From positions 40,548,001 through 40,612,000 of the forward strand of contig CM114273.1 of assembly GCA_050084515.1 (NCBI GenBank): a stretch of DNA of 64,000 nucleotides, given 5' to 3'. The position numbers and the translations under genes were made by a program. Under the pieces are notes generated by a model. That model ran no database searches. It saw nothing but the letters and a program-made list of their open reading frames with translations, and was not told where the DNA came from. How positions within the stretch are numbered: position 1 is the first letter of the stretch; each line of letters starts with the position of its first letter. Shown here one piece after another: positions 12,401 through 24,100 of the stretch. This DNA is from Blasia pusilla (lineage: Eukaryota > Marchantiophyta > Marchantiopsida > Blasiales).

Positions 12401-13043
12401 CAAGGAACTGGGAAGTAAGTCCTAAGCGAGTGCTGTCACTGAAGTCACTGTGATTTCACTTGTTGTTACAGGTCTTCAATAGAAGGTTCATATTGTGTAA
12501 ATGAGGCGGGTACTTGGAGCTCAGCTGTCCTGTCTTGTATGTACACAGGTCTATTTGATGGCTTGGGACGGTACGAGTGAGCTCATATCCGAGACTCGAG
12601 CACAACCTAGTTACAAAGAACTAGAGCAAATTGTCACTGAGGTACGTTTCCTGTTCAGTTTCAGTTAAACTTCCAGACATTTCATGCATCCCCCATTTTC
12701 AGCCAACTATCATTGTCCACGTGTAGAAAGCAATAAGGACGAGCATTTGTTAGAACGTTTTGGATCAAGGGCAGTTGGTGTCTGACGTTTAGTGGTGGTG
12801 TGTGATTGTGGATAATGACAGGCAAGGAAGAGAATTCCTTGGAAAGCTCCACCTCGAATTTTAGGTGGTTCAGAGCCTGCGCCTCCTCCTTTACCCAAGT
12901 CTCTATCAGGTTTCCTGTCAGATGATGACATCGAAGGGATGGATGTATCAGCTGTAAGACGAGCTCTAATGGCTTTGAATCTTCCGAGTTCAGGAAGGCT
13001 GAGCACACTCAAGGAGAGGTTAAAAGAAGCTCAAAGAAAATGA
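9443..13043 (+). CDS. DUF1995-like plastid protein with C-terminal SAP motif
   Basis: Seven exons join in phase into 385 codons: 9,443-9,718; 9,976-10,085; 11,153-11,363; 11,987-12,096; 12,279-12,414; 12,549-12,641; 12,822-13,043. Residues 1 to about 70 are Ser/Arg/Lys-rich with few acidic residues (MAASSLVSVPWPWRQG), like a chloroplast transit peptide. The middle resembles the DUF1995 family: QFLLPVDQRQFNYL, DYPCGIREEF, IIFPIAETLKQ, ALLIVNPQW, FGFGPWKR and LKCYPRNWE. The last about 40 residues, from DDDIEGMDVSAVRRALMAL to the end, fit a SAP-type helix-turn-helix. Known DUF1995 proteins are chloroplast proteins, one of them a photosystem II accumulation factor; the SAP motif suggests nucleic-acid contact. 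All introns are GT-AG except intron 2 (GC-AG). The frame is intact and apparently functional. The exact biochemical role is unknown. Confidence 0.8.
10144..10565 (+). repeat. Three-copy tandem repeat, unit about 141 bp, in intron 2
   Basis: Units begin at about 10,144, 10,285 and 10,426 with cctataatgtagaccat. Each continues with gctgcaagctcaatt, cagacctgg, gagtacc and ggatctgacttgtc. The third copy decays toward 10,565. It lies wholly within the GC-AG intron (10,086-11,152) of the DUF1995-like gene. Confidence 0.85.
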
Positions 13044-13525
13044 ATCGAGCTCTTGAGACTTATTTGATGATAACTTCTTCTGGAATGAAGTGGTCTCTCA
13101 ATGGTGCACACTATGAGTCGTTCTGAACCCTAAGCTTTATATCAAGATAAGCTCAGGTAAGCAGTAAAGTGAAAGTGGGATGTGGATAAGGAAGTTTGCC
13201 CCTGTTAATATGTGCCTAAGCTAATGTCAGATCGAAAGGATACAAGCTTCGTGGGTAGAGCGTCTTGGATGCCTTGAAGGCAGCATTGACATAACGGTTC
13301 CAAGTGCTGAATATCCGAATCACTAGAAATCCCTAAGTTGATCAAGCGTCAGTTGCACAATTTGATATCATGCCAGGACTTAACAGGTCTTTGTGCACAA
13401 GAGTTATAACACAAATTCCAGTGCGTGAGGACTGAATATGTCTCCAGCGAGCACACAAATTTGGCTGACTTGTAAGATTTTCGAATCCGATCCAGTATTC
13501 TCTGAAACCTGGAGGATGTCTACAC

Positions 13526-13614
13526 CGAATGGACGTTCATGAATTGGATTCGGTACATGCTGTATTCTGGAATGGACGTTCATGAATTGGATTCGGTACA
13601 TGCTGTATTCTGAA
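13526..13614. repeat. Two-copy tandem duplication of about 47 bp
   Basis: The unit, starting aatggacgttcatgaattgg and ending catgctgtattctg, occurs twice back to back with almost no difference, so the duplication is recent. Confidence 0.85.
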
Positions 13615-14160
13615 ACGAGAACCAGTGGCTTTGCTTCTAGACCGAGTTAGTATCTAGATTGGTTGTAGACAGCCGTCCCCAGCGTTTTAAATCATGTGAT
13701 CAGCTCTAGACGTAGATCTGGACGAACGGAAGTGATTATCCTCAGCTCCACACGGAGTCAAAGACGAGCAAGCCTGATTCCACCCAGTCTGGAGTCTTTT
13801 ACTGAGACAAGCACGGCGTTCTAATTCGGTAAATGCAGTCCTATTCTTGATTCAGCTTGCCTCACTGAAATGTCTGAAAGGAAGAGCAGGGAGAGTTCTC
13901 ATCACAGATGGATGTCATTTGTCTAATTATTCACACATGTGTGCATCCAATTAACTCACAGTCGTGCATGCGCTATTCACTTTGCGATCCTCTCCATGGC
14001 TCCCAGAGAACAATACCATTCGTTCCCGAAGTCCAATATAGCATGTGCACGTGGCAGGGGCATGGCGGGATATTTGCTCTGTAAATTGCCTGGGCTGCCA
14101 GTGATTTCTGGTGTTGGCGGGCAACGACGAATAAAGAAACCGCTGCTGGAATCTGCTTGT

Positions 14161-14202
14161 CTTCTTGGAGCAGCACACAATGCTGGATGCTGCTCCAAGA
14201 AG
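14161..14202. other. Perfect 15-bp hairpin
   Basis: Arm cttcttggagcagca (14,161-14,175) and arm tgctgctccaagaag (14,188-14,202) are exact reverse complements around a 12-base loop. It is not followed by a T run. It could be a small fold-back element or the core of a small-RNA precursor; no role is shown. Confidence 0.7.
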
Positions 14203-14496
14203 CAGTGATCATAAAACTCGTGATTCATGGCTCTACATTTTAGGATATGGATTCTTGGCCTTCGGCAAACCAGGCATCGCACGCGCGCTGGAAAGACTCC
14301 ACAATTCCAACCTGAACCTTTCGCTTGACATGAAAAATCAAATGACAATGAAAACATTCTTCTTAGGATTTCCTCTCTTTACTCCTAAAAAGGCTAGACG
14401 GATTAAAAACATCCAAACTCGAATACTAAGTCAGACGAATTAAGTGATCACATGAATACGTGTTAGTAGGACGTGTGACACTTCTTATATAAACAC

Positions 14497-17400
14497 TCTC
14501 TAATAATAATACAGATTAAAAGAAATCAATGAAGATGCATCTTTCGTGCGGGAGGTCCGCATCTTGAAGTTAGGAGCACATCCACTCGGCTCGTCGAAGG
14601 GGGACTCCTCTATAGAGGCTATGGACATTGCTAGCTTCCGATCTCAAACAATTTCCCATTCATCAAACAATGGAGACCCGGTGGAGAACACAAAGAGTAT
14701 ATATACATGTAAAGGAATACACAAGCCAACTAAACTCTTCAAGAGGAGAGATAATATCAACTACACCTAGAGACGCATTATTATTATGGGATAGTGTTTT
14801 TTTATTTGCAAACACCTTTGCCTGATATGTGGCAACCTAAAATCAAGAAAATGTTTTCCACTGTAAGGATAGGATGAAAACGTTTTTCCCTCTACGGGCA
14901 GCAAGGAAAATATTTGGTTCCTTCATCCTTCACTCTTCTCCATGACACGGATTGTGCCATGCCCACTAGTAGGATTGAAAAATAATGGAAGTTTTGGAAT
15001 TAGTGGTGCGGACTAAACCTTCCAAGAGGACAATATAAACTACACCTAGAGAGATGTAGGATTGAAGAATAATGGAAGGCTTGGAATTGGCGGTGAATAG
15101 AGTTGGGGGTGAATTGTTTGCTAGAATTCCATAAGTTTTCTTTCATACGCAAAAGAGAAAGAAAGTAAAGTTGATAATGTTTTTTGGAGTAATGGTTTAC
15201 ATGTAGTTTTAATTGTGTTTAATTAATTTGAATATTTTTCAATCCATTCTCATTAAGATAGTAAGAAATTATTTTGAAATTAGAATTTGTGTGAAACCAT
15301 CCTCTTCTCATCTTCTTCATTCTCCATATGCACAAACATCTGAAATTTGGGAAATTCAAAAATTTAACTAATTTTTTTTCCATAATTTGAAAAATAATGG
15401 AAGTGAGACTTCTAACATTATCTTTATTCATTTGGGAAGAAGGGAATCCTCTTTACCAACTTCCATTTCTTGCTTTAACGAGTAAAATCATTCATTTTTT
15501 TTTGGATTTTTTTGAATTCTCCCATCATTCTCCTATTCCTTACTCATTTTGACCCAATAAATGAAAAAATAGTTAACTAAGAAAAAATAGTGGAATAATA
15601 AGACAAAGTAGCAATATGTTTGGAATTTTTTCCTTTAATTCACATGTGATGAGAAAATAAAATGAATTTTAATAAAAGATGAAAATGAAATTTTTTACTA
15701 CGATTAATTATTTATTAATGATTTAATCAACTTATATTATAATGAGCAACCCTATATGGAAAAAATGCTAGGCTGGGTTTTTTTTGAATTTTTTCCCTTG
15801 ATTTAAAATTTCTTAAATCCTAAAAGAGTAATGATATTTCATTTTTTTATAATTCTAATCCTCAATTAAAATTTAAGTAATACTCAACTGCCCTAAAAAT
15901 TTTCACTCCTCCATAAAAGTTTAAGTAATACCTATTATTCCCCTTCCACTCTTCCAGCCAAAACAACATCTATTAACTAAATCCTTAGTACACTTTAATT
16001 AATAAAATAATTTCCCTTTTTCATTAAAATTCACTTTCCTTCCGAAAATAACAATTTTGAATTAACATGATTATTTTTAAAAAGAAAAATAAGAGTTCAA
16101 AATTTAAGTATAAATTTTACTTTCTTAAATATTAAAGGAGTAATAAAAATCCACTCTTCTAAATATTTTGACTCGTTGATTAAAATTTACATGACAATCG
16201 ACATGATTCCCTTAAATAATTCTTTTAAAGTTTACATGATAAATGACATGATTCCCTTAAATAATTCCACCCTTCCATAAAATTTAAACAATATCTACTC
16301 CTTCTCCATTAAAAATTATTTTTCCTTCTTATCAAATATGAATTAAGGGGAAAAATTTCCATTTTTAAATATTTTTTAATTAACCCATTATTTTTCTTAT
16401 TATACACCTAGTATTTTTTTAATTAATAAATTAATTTTCTCTTCCACTCAAACTCATTTTATGTATCTATGTAATAATTATATTTCAATTTTTAAATGAA
16501 AAATATTTCTTAATTGTTTAACGTTGAAAATAAATGTGTTTGCAAATCAAGAAGCTATCATCTGTTGAATAAAGATTAAAGTTTGTCTCATTTCTTTATA
16601 TACTAGTATGGATTCCATGCTATTCATTACTTATATGAGGATGACTTAGGTATATAAGTATGTATATATGCAATTTTTCTAAATAATTGTTTTGTCCAAG
16701 TATTTATCTATTCCCTTCAACGTCAATCTTGTGTGTTGTGGAAGCTTAGGTTTAAGATGATATGCTTTCCTTATTGATCTGCATCCAAACACATTCACAT
16801 CAATCAGTCTTACGTGTTTCGAGTTTGGGTCTTTCATCTCCCCTCAAACTCAATAGCTATAGATGATGTCAAATATTGACTTGATTCTTCCCTCCCCTCT
16901 ACAAGCAAGTCGTTCAAAACTTGAGACATGCTTCATTGATAGTGCAGGGATCTAAAACAACGTTAGTGGGTTTGACGGTCTCAACTCCCCAATGGACTTC
17001 AAACAAGTCTCTAACCGTAATTCAATATTTGAGTCATGAGTTAAGGTCTAAGGTTTGCATCCATTATTGGACTACTTGGACTTGATTTGGTGTTATAACA
17101 TCAAAACCAACCTTTCACTCCATTTCACGATCTTGGTTCAATCCCTTCCTTTTATCTAAGGAATTCCTCTTAGGTCATTCCTTGTGGTCTTTAACCCAAA
17201 CTATGATTCCAATAGTTTAGGGGTTTATTCGTGCATTTTTTTGGAGTTGTGTCGTGTTGGAATCAACTTCTCATAAGACTTCGAATGCTACCTTATTCAT
17301 CCCGAACAAACTTTAACTCTAGTCGCTATGACCTCAAACACGGAGAATCCGCAAATGCTCAATCATGATCTATGTTAGGTTACAGTCTTCTTTGAACCCA

Positions 17401-19066
17401 ACTCTTCTGCCACTTGAAATCTTCTCAAGTTCCGCCCCGCCTTTGATCATGGTGTTCCAAGTCATAACTATCATCTTCCGAGACGTCCTTCTAGGGTCGT
17501 GTCTATTTATGTCTCACTCATGAGACTTAAACAGAGTTCCAGCCTTATGTGAGCCGATTAGAATTTGGGGCGCGTTTGCTTTTGAGATTCACGACACTAA
17601 ATGCTATGTTAGAAATATTGGTGGATAAATTAAGATGTCCTGCTTTGATAATCTGAATTATTTATTCCTTTTTATTACTATGGAGACCACGGATATTATA
17701 TTGTGTGGATTATTATACGGAATAAATGAATTGGTTTATCTATTGAATTTACTAGATGAGGGTAAGGAGAAATTGAGATCATTTAGGATATTTGGATAAT
17801 GGCTTTTAATTGATTAATTGGCTCATAAGTAGAGGTGAGATGAGACGGAATTGCATGATAAAAGTACACACTTTGATATTAATGGCAATGATTGGGGCAA
17901 TGAATTAATTAAATTTTCTCTCATATTCTTATATTGAAAATAAGTGGAAATAGAATATTATTAGGTCAAAATTTCGACGCAATTTGTCTTTAAAGAAAGT
18001 TGAATTACACTTCAAAATTAAGTATTTTAATGTATGTGAGTGAAAGAAAAATTGAGACATGAGATATAGGAGGGGGCATAAACTAATAATGAGAAATTGA
18101 TGTTTTATTTTGATTTGGAATTGAAACGTCTTGTTTTCTTTAGTTGTTGGAGTTTGATAGATTCGTTTACCTTTAGCCTAATCACCTTATATTTGCTATC
18201 CAAATTTGAGCAACAAAAAGTGTGATTTTTTGTGGGTTCTTGGGATGACGGAGCCATTTCCGCAAGTTGTACTTAGTAATATACGTGATTGAAGACTTTC
18301 TTGTCTTCTATGCATTGACTTTGTTATGGGAGAAATAGAAGTTGGCATAATTTGTTTCATATGAATGATAATGACATGAGTGGATGATGTAGAAGAAGCT
18401 TAAATCGCACAATGATGAACGAATGTCCAACTGTTGGGAGTCTTTGCGCATACAATCCTTATATCTAAAGGGGGTAAAATGATAGGAGATAATTAATGGT
18501 CTTTGATGACTGGAAGATCCTAGATACAATCTTGAGGGATAAAGTGTAGGATGATGAATGCAATGTCCAAAATACATGGACGTATGGAAAATGTAGGGAG
18601 TTTTAGTGTAGGAAATCCTTCCAACTAAATGATGAAGTTTTAGTTACAAGATTCAATTGGTGAATGATTAATGTAAGTGTTTTGGAGTGTTTTAAAAAAT
18701 GGAGAATGTGATTTAGGGTTTGATCTCTGTATGCACATGGATATATGATGACTCCTTATAAGGCATTTTAGTATTTATTATTTAAATACTAGAGAACAGA
18801 GCGACATGGTGAAAGTAATGGAAAATAAAGGTAGTGAGAAAGTGATGGTCCAATGGAGAGAAGTTGAAGTTTGACAACTTGTACTTGAGTATTGATATTA
18901 TTATGGGAGAGTGCCCTTATACGGGGTGCCATCCCACCTTATGACACCTGTCTTTTCTTGCCTCTAATTGATTCACGCGTGTCGTCCTCCCCTAACCTCC
19001 TTTGAAATCCGATAGGTCTGCTTTCATATACCCGTGCATCCATGCAGAGCACGGGCATCAGCTAGT
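14497..19066 (+). mobile_element. Candidate non-autonomous Helitron
   Basis: The right end is a textbook Helitron 3' terminus: a GC-rich hairpin (19,031-19,055) followed by 11 bases ending in CTAGT at 19,066. The best left-end candidate is tctctaataataatac at 14,497, which resembles plant Helitron 5' ends starting with TC, but the base before it is C rather than the preferred A. The interior is AT-rich with no protein frame of note, as in non-autonomous copies. Parts of it (about 15,800-16,500) resemble 28,840-29,130. The 3' end is much better supported than the 5' end. Confidence 0.5.
19031..19066 (+). repeat. Helitron 3' terminal hairpin and CTAGT end
   Basis: Stem cccgtgc (19,031-19,037) pairs with gcacggg (19,049-19,055) across an 11-base loop. 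The next 11 bases end in ctagt, matching the CTRRT rule of Helitrons. The following host base is A rather than the preferred T. Confidence 0.7.
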
Positions 19067-19628
19067 ACGAATTGGTTGTTGTTGAAGAATAGAAGGTGGT
19101 ATTATCCACCAAAATGCCTAAATAATTCTTGAAGTTGGACAAAAAAATTATCGGATCTAAGGGTGTCCCTTGAAGTCGATTTCACTTTGAAGGTCCATGT
19201 TGACAAATATTGGGAGGCACATCATGGCTTTCTCCCGTCTCTTATAATTCAATGGTTGCAAATTCTTTTGGAAATGAAGTAGATGGTGAAGAAAAATTAC
19301 AAGGCATGAGAATTTTGAAAATGGCAAGAGGGTTTAATAATAACATGGCAAGTGAAAATTTATATCATTGAGAAAAGATAGCTTATTTCCTTGTTAACAC
19401 CATAAATGTGTAAATGAGCACATATTAAGATTATGGCTGGTGAAAATTACTACTATCAAGACATAATACCTTATTTATTTGTTGGCACTTTGAATGCCGG
19501 GGCATCAAGTACACAAGGTTCTTCCCCAAATTTTGGAGGACATAATGAAGTTTTCAAGCAAAGGAACTTCTCTTGTGAGTGGCTTGAATTGCTGTTGATA
19601 CCTACAAAATGGCTACATCAATCCCGAA

Positions 19629-20045
19629 TTCCTTCATTTGCAATGGGGTTAGAGAATAAAGAAAAGAAATAACTTTTCAGAAAATGCCCATCATTAGAAC
19701 CACCCGGCACTTATTCACTTGCACATAAAAAATGAAGACTTTCCTAAAAATCTTGGATATGATTCTTCTCAATTTGGATGGATTTGCTTATCAAAATGTC
19801 ACTTGACTCTCCATGACTATAATTCCCACACATGTATTCCTTCATTGGCAATGGAGTTAGAGAATAAATAAAAGAAATAACTTTTGGAAAAATGCCCATC
19901 ATTAAAACCACCCAACACTTACTTGCACATAAAAAATGAAGACTTTTCTAAAAATCTTGGATTTGAGTCTTCTCAATCTGGATGGATTTGCGTATGAACA
20001 TGTTCCTCGACTCTGAATGACTATAATTCCCACACATGTATGTTT
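19629..20045. repeat. Two-copy tandem duplication, unit about 210 bp
   Basis: Copies start at about 19,629 and 19,839. Both carry ttagagaataaa, aatgcccatcatta, gcacataaaaaatgaagac and ctataattcccacacatgta. The copies differ at scattered positions, so the duplication is not very recent. Confidence 0.8.
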
Positions 20046-21102
20046 GATAAAACAAGTGTGCAGTCCAGAAAGTGTAGTTATAAATGGAGAACCCCAAAAG
20101 ATGATGTAACCAGCGCAGGCGCCCAATGAACACAAGGGCAATGTGAAAGGGAAAGGGTGGTTGAGAGCAATGAAGAGACAAATTAATGGAAAGTCGTAAC
20201 AAAGTAACAAGTATTCCATGAAAAACCAATAGTTAACACAAGGGATATAATAACCCTTGACACAAGCCAATAGTTAATGCGAGGGAATTAGTATCTAAAG
20301 ATACGCATTGCAAGGTTGAGAGAAACACACGAGATCAGATGATGTGCTGGATAGTCTCCCTGCCTCACTTGTAAGGGCTGCAAAAATTGCCCTCATTTTG
20401 GGCTTGTTTGTTGACAGTTCGTTTGTGCTCCAGGTCCATCAAGAAATCAAAGAGTACTAGCTTGAGAGAGTTCATTTACTCACTCTGTTCATCAGGGGAG
20501 TAATGAATTTCGTCAGAATTTGATTCGGTCCTAATTGAATCCAAATAACCGAGTTATCCAGCATATTCTACTTATTCCTTAGGGCAGATTTACAATTCTA
20601 CTTTGAGCTTAGTATCCTTGCACTAGAAAGCCCTAAGAAGTGTGTTGTCTTCAGATTGTAACCTTCAAGTTTGTGTCATGGAAAATAAGCCGTTTACAGT
20701 GCTGGCTTGATTCACCCTGTTCATGGCTGATGGTGTTACTACAATTAAATTGAAGCTATGACGTAATTTTATCGGATTTCACTATATTCTCATCCACTCT
20801 TGAAAGTGCTCTTCTCGCCTGGTTCAGAAATACCAGAATTAGTATGGATTGAAACCACAGGAGGAAAACAACATACCACCAATACTCTAAAACTCAACAG
20901 TAGATTGAATGAAAATAAGGAAATCTACCCTAAAGGCCCAGGTCCCATGGGGAGGCTGGTGAACATTAGATATGAGTCCATGATCCCGATTTTGACGCTG
21001 TGAAAAAAGTAGCATTCGAAGCTTCAGGTAAGTTTGTCATTTATTGTGTAGACAAAATTACTCCGAGGCTTGAGGAGACCTTTTGAGATCTGAAACTTTT
21101 AC

Positions 21103-21126
21103 TGTGCAGTGAGAATTCACTGCACA
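21103..21126. other. Perfect 10-bp hairpin past the MATE stop codon
   Basis: Arms tgtgcagtga and tcactgcaca enclose a 4-base gaat loop. It lies about 45 bases downstream of the MATE stop on the minus strand, so it would fall in the 3' UTR. A role in 3' end formation or stability is only a guess. Confidence 0.6.
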
Positions 21127-21170
21127 AAGTGACCCAGAAATCATCCCTAGTTCTTAGGTAGCAATGTAAA

Positions 21171-24100
21171 TCACTTCCTCTCCACACCTGGGGTTCCCAA
21201 ATCGGACGACCCCAATTTCCCCAAAGCACAATCGGCCCCATGGGACCTCAGCTTGAGGACGGATTGTGCTTGGAGGGATATTGCACGGCGGAGTACTTGT
21301 CTCATGCATTTCTTCCAGCTACCTTCATGGTCGATATAGTCGGCCTTTAGCAGTTCCACTCTGCTTGGGTTCTGGAAGACATTCACTGGAAACAGCAAGT
21401 CCTACTCTTTTAAAGCCTAGAAAGACCCATACCTGGTATTCCCAATTCGTCCTGCAAGTCAGGAAAATTTGTCCAAGAATTTGTAGAACCACGCCCATCA
21501 TCATTCCTCGCCACAATCCCTGCACAGGTACGCCATATTTTCCAGCCACTCAACGGGTATGCAGGGGATGCATCTTTTGGTGCAAAAGATCTGCCTTTCA
21601 ATTGAACAATTCAAATTGTTCCTGCTTCAAAGTGAGGCTGGAGTGCTACTGATTGGTGGCAGCACTACGGAAAGCTGGAGTACGTACCATTAGGAATAGC
21701 TCCATCATAAAATTGGCGCCAAAAACATAGAAAGGGTTAATTTATAATGAGCTTTCACACAAATGTATATGCTCATTTCTCTTGCAGCCAGTTGATGTAC
21801 TGAAGACAAGGTTTGAGAGGAGTGCCAAACCTGGACCCCCATTTGCTTGCGGATACCCATCATGTAGGCAAGTGGCAGTGAAAATCCATATAGGGCCAAA
21901 GTATTGACAACAGACGCATAGACTTGCTGTCCTGAGCCTCTTAACACTCCTGTCATCCGGCAATCCAATTCAGTGAAGACAATTTGACATGCGCTAGAGA
22001 CAACATGTGTGTCTTGGAGGAACTCATCCATAAGATGAGGCATGATTTGCGTTTGATAGTTGAGGCACTAATTCTTGCTATGCTCCCACAAGAACATTTC
22101 ACAGAACCTAGAAGTGCGGAGCTCAACACTTCTAGAAATCATGAACACCCGTGCTGTCTTCTTGTTACCCACTCACCAGATAAAATTGCAGTCCATGCCA
22201 CTCCCAGCATGGACACGGCAATAACTGGTACCATCCCAATCACTCCTTGTACCACAGCTGTTTCAGATGGGTTGGTGAAGAGACGAGCCCATTGCTTGCG
22301 GGCGACCATGAGGATAGTAGCGAGAGCTACCCCAGATATTGTTGCCAAGGCTATAGCCACAATTACTGCCCATCGTGCTCTTCCAGGCCTTTGTGCACCA
22401 AGCTCATGTGCAACTCGGATACTATGACACACGAAAATATCACAACGGCAGTTAGGTCTTCTGGTCAAGGTACCAGAAGTACTGAATTTCAGTATTGTCA
22501 AGCCATGCATAAAGAATTTCTTCACTCTTTCTTGGTTGTGTTGGAAGGAGCTTCCTTTGCATTGAGACTCTTTGATGAGCTCTCACTAATTAAGCATCTC
22601 CCTCATTGCATTTATGTTCTGCATTTCTTCCTGCTGCACCAAATTCAGTCGCTAGCACGCTCTGACCAAGGTGCAGGTCCAATCACTGCCTGGCTATCCA
22701 GATACTACCTTATTAACAGTCTGTAGTCTCAGTTGTCATAGCAGTTCAGAAAGAGAATGACACCATGAAAGTGTAGGTTCCATTCACATTTACAGCAAGA
22801 GAGCAGTTTCGTGGAATACAGTATCTCAGTGAAATCCACTATGGTACATTCCAAATTTAAGCATATTCATGGAGGGAGAAAAAGCTTAAATTTCTACAAA
22901 GTCCTGGACTGTGAAGGAAGGTAATTTTAGCCAGCCGGGATTACACAAAATCCCAAACACGACCAGTGGATCAGTTGGAAAACCTAACACACTCATCATC
23001 CCTTCCAACTGCTACAGGTATCTTAAATTCCAAATGAGTGACACCCATTTACACAAAGCCTCTCTTTTCACCATACACCCCTGGAAATTTAAGGAGTCCC
23101 CCAAATCCATATCCAAGAGCAAAGTCACGTGAAGAGGATTTGTATATCAAGTAGTCTTCCTATTCATAGTCACGTCAGAAAAGACAAGAGAATTTGATGA
23201 TTCAGCTTACCTGGATGCTGTGGCAAGTCCTAATGGGAGCATGAAGCATACTCCGACTGTCTGAAAGCTGTCAATTAAATTAAAAAAATTCAGTCTTTTT
23301 AAACAATATTTCGTTGCAGGAAACGATGGAAGGAAAGCATCTTTAGAAATGGCCTTAGAAAAGATAACTCTAGCACATATACCTGATGGTCATCACTGAG
23401 ACATTGATATCTGGATGTGGTAACCATCCCGCCATAATTTGGATGATCTCAAACACCCACCACTCAAAACTGAAGACAAATACAGATACCGGATGAGAAT
23501 CTGGAAGCAAAAGAAAATCCCCATAACTACACAAATACCAAGGCATGGTCCATTGATTCACATATTTTTTCACTACTTTCAGTCATACAGGGCTGATCAG
23601 GGAGGAAGGTTTCAGGGATGGCCAATCACAACATAAAAAAGACCTGAGGTAATATATCTCATCAGTTTCCGCAAATGGAATGCTGGCTCTGGACAAGAAC
23701 AAGGTCAGCAAGCCTGGATTACCAACATGAGTGCAATATTTAGTTACGAAGAAAATATTTTCCTCCAGCAATTGACAAGATTCACAAGATTCAAAATCAG
23801 GAATTTTGTATGTGAAACTTCAAACCAATCAACGCAGGTTAAGAAACTGGTGAAGTAAATGCCGAGGACTTCCCTCCCCTTTGCACCCTCGAAAAGGAGC
23901 AGGAAACTTACGAAGTCATTGTACAAGCTGGAAGAGCAAGCGCCATGAATGGTCCTAAATTGCGAAAAGCTGCTAGTGACCAGCCAGGCCAGGTGCGCTT
24001 GAGAATCCCAGAGCGTTCAAAGTTCAAATACAGCACCATCAATATCAAAGTCCCTAAATTGGATGTGCTTGTTGCAAGTGCTGCCCCTCTGAAGCCCAAG

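Larger units (their letters stand above)
13044..14496. other. Intergenic region downstream of the DUF1995-like gene
   Basis: No further exon chain was recognised. It holds a 47-bp tandem duplication and a perfect 15-bp hairpin, listed separately. Short frames such as 14,165-14,443 lack support. Confidence 0.4.
19067..21170. other. Intergenic region 3' of the MATE gene
   Basis: No exon chain is evident. It contains the 210-bp tandem duplication at 19,629-20,045 and probably the 3' flank of the minus-strand MATE gene. Frames such as 19,902-20,270 on the minus strand have no recognisable domain. Confidence 0.4.

Noticed and set aside
12682-13012. Minus-strand frames of 100 and 108 codons
   Set aside because: They are antisense to the SAP-encoding last exon and lack any domain.
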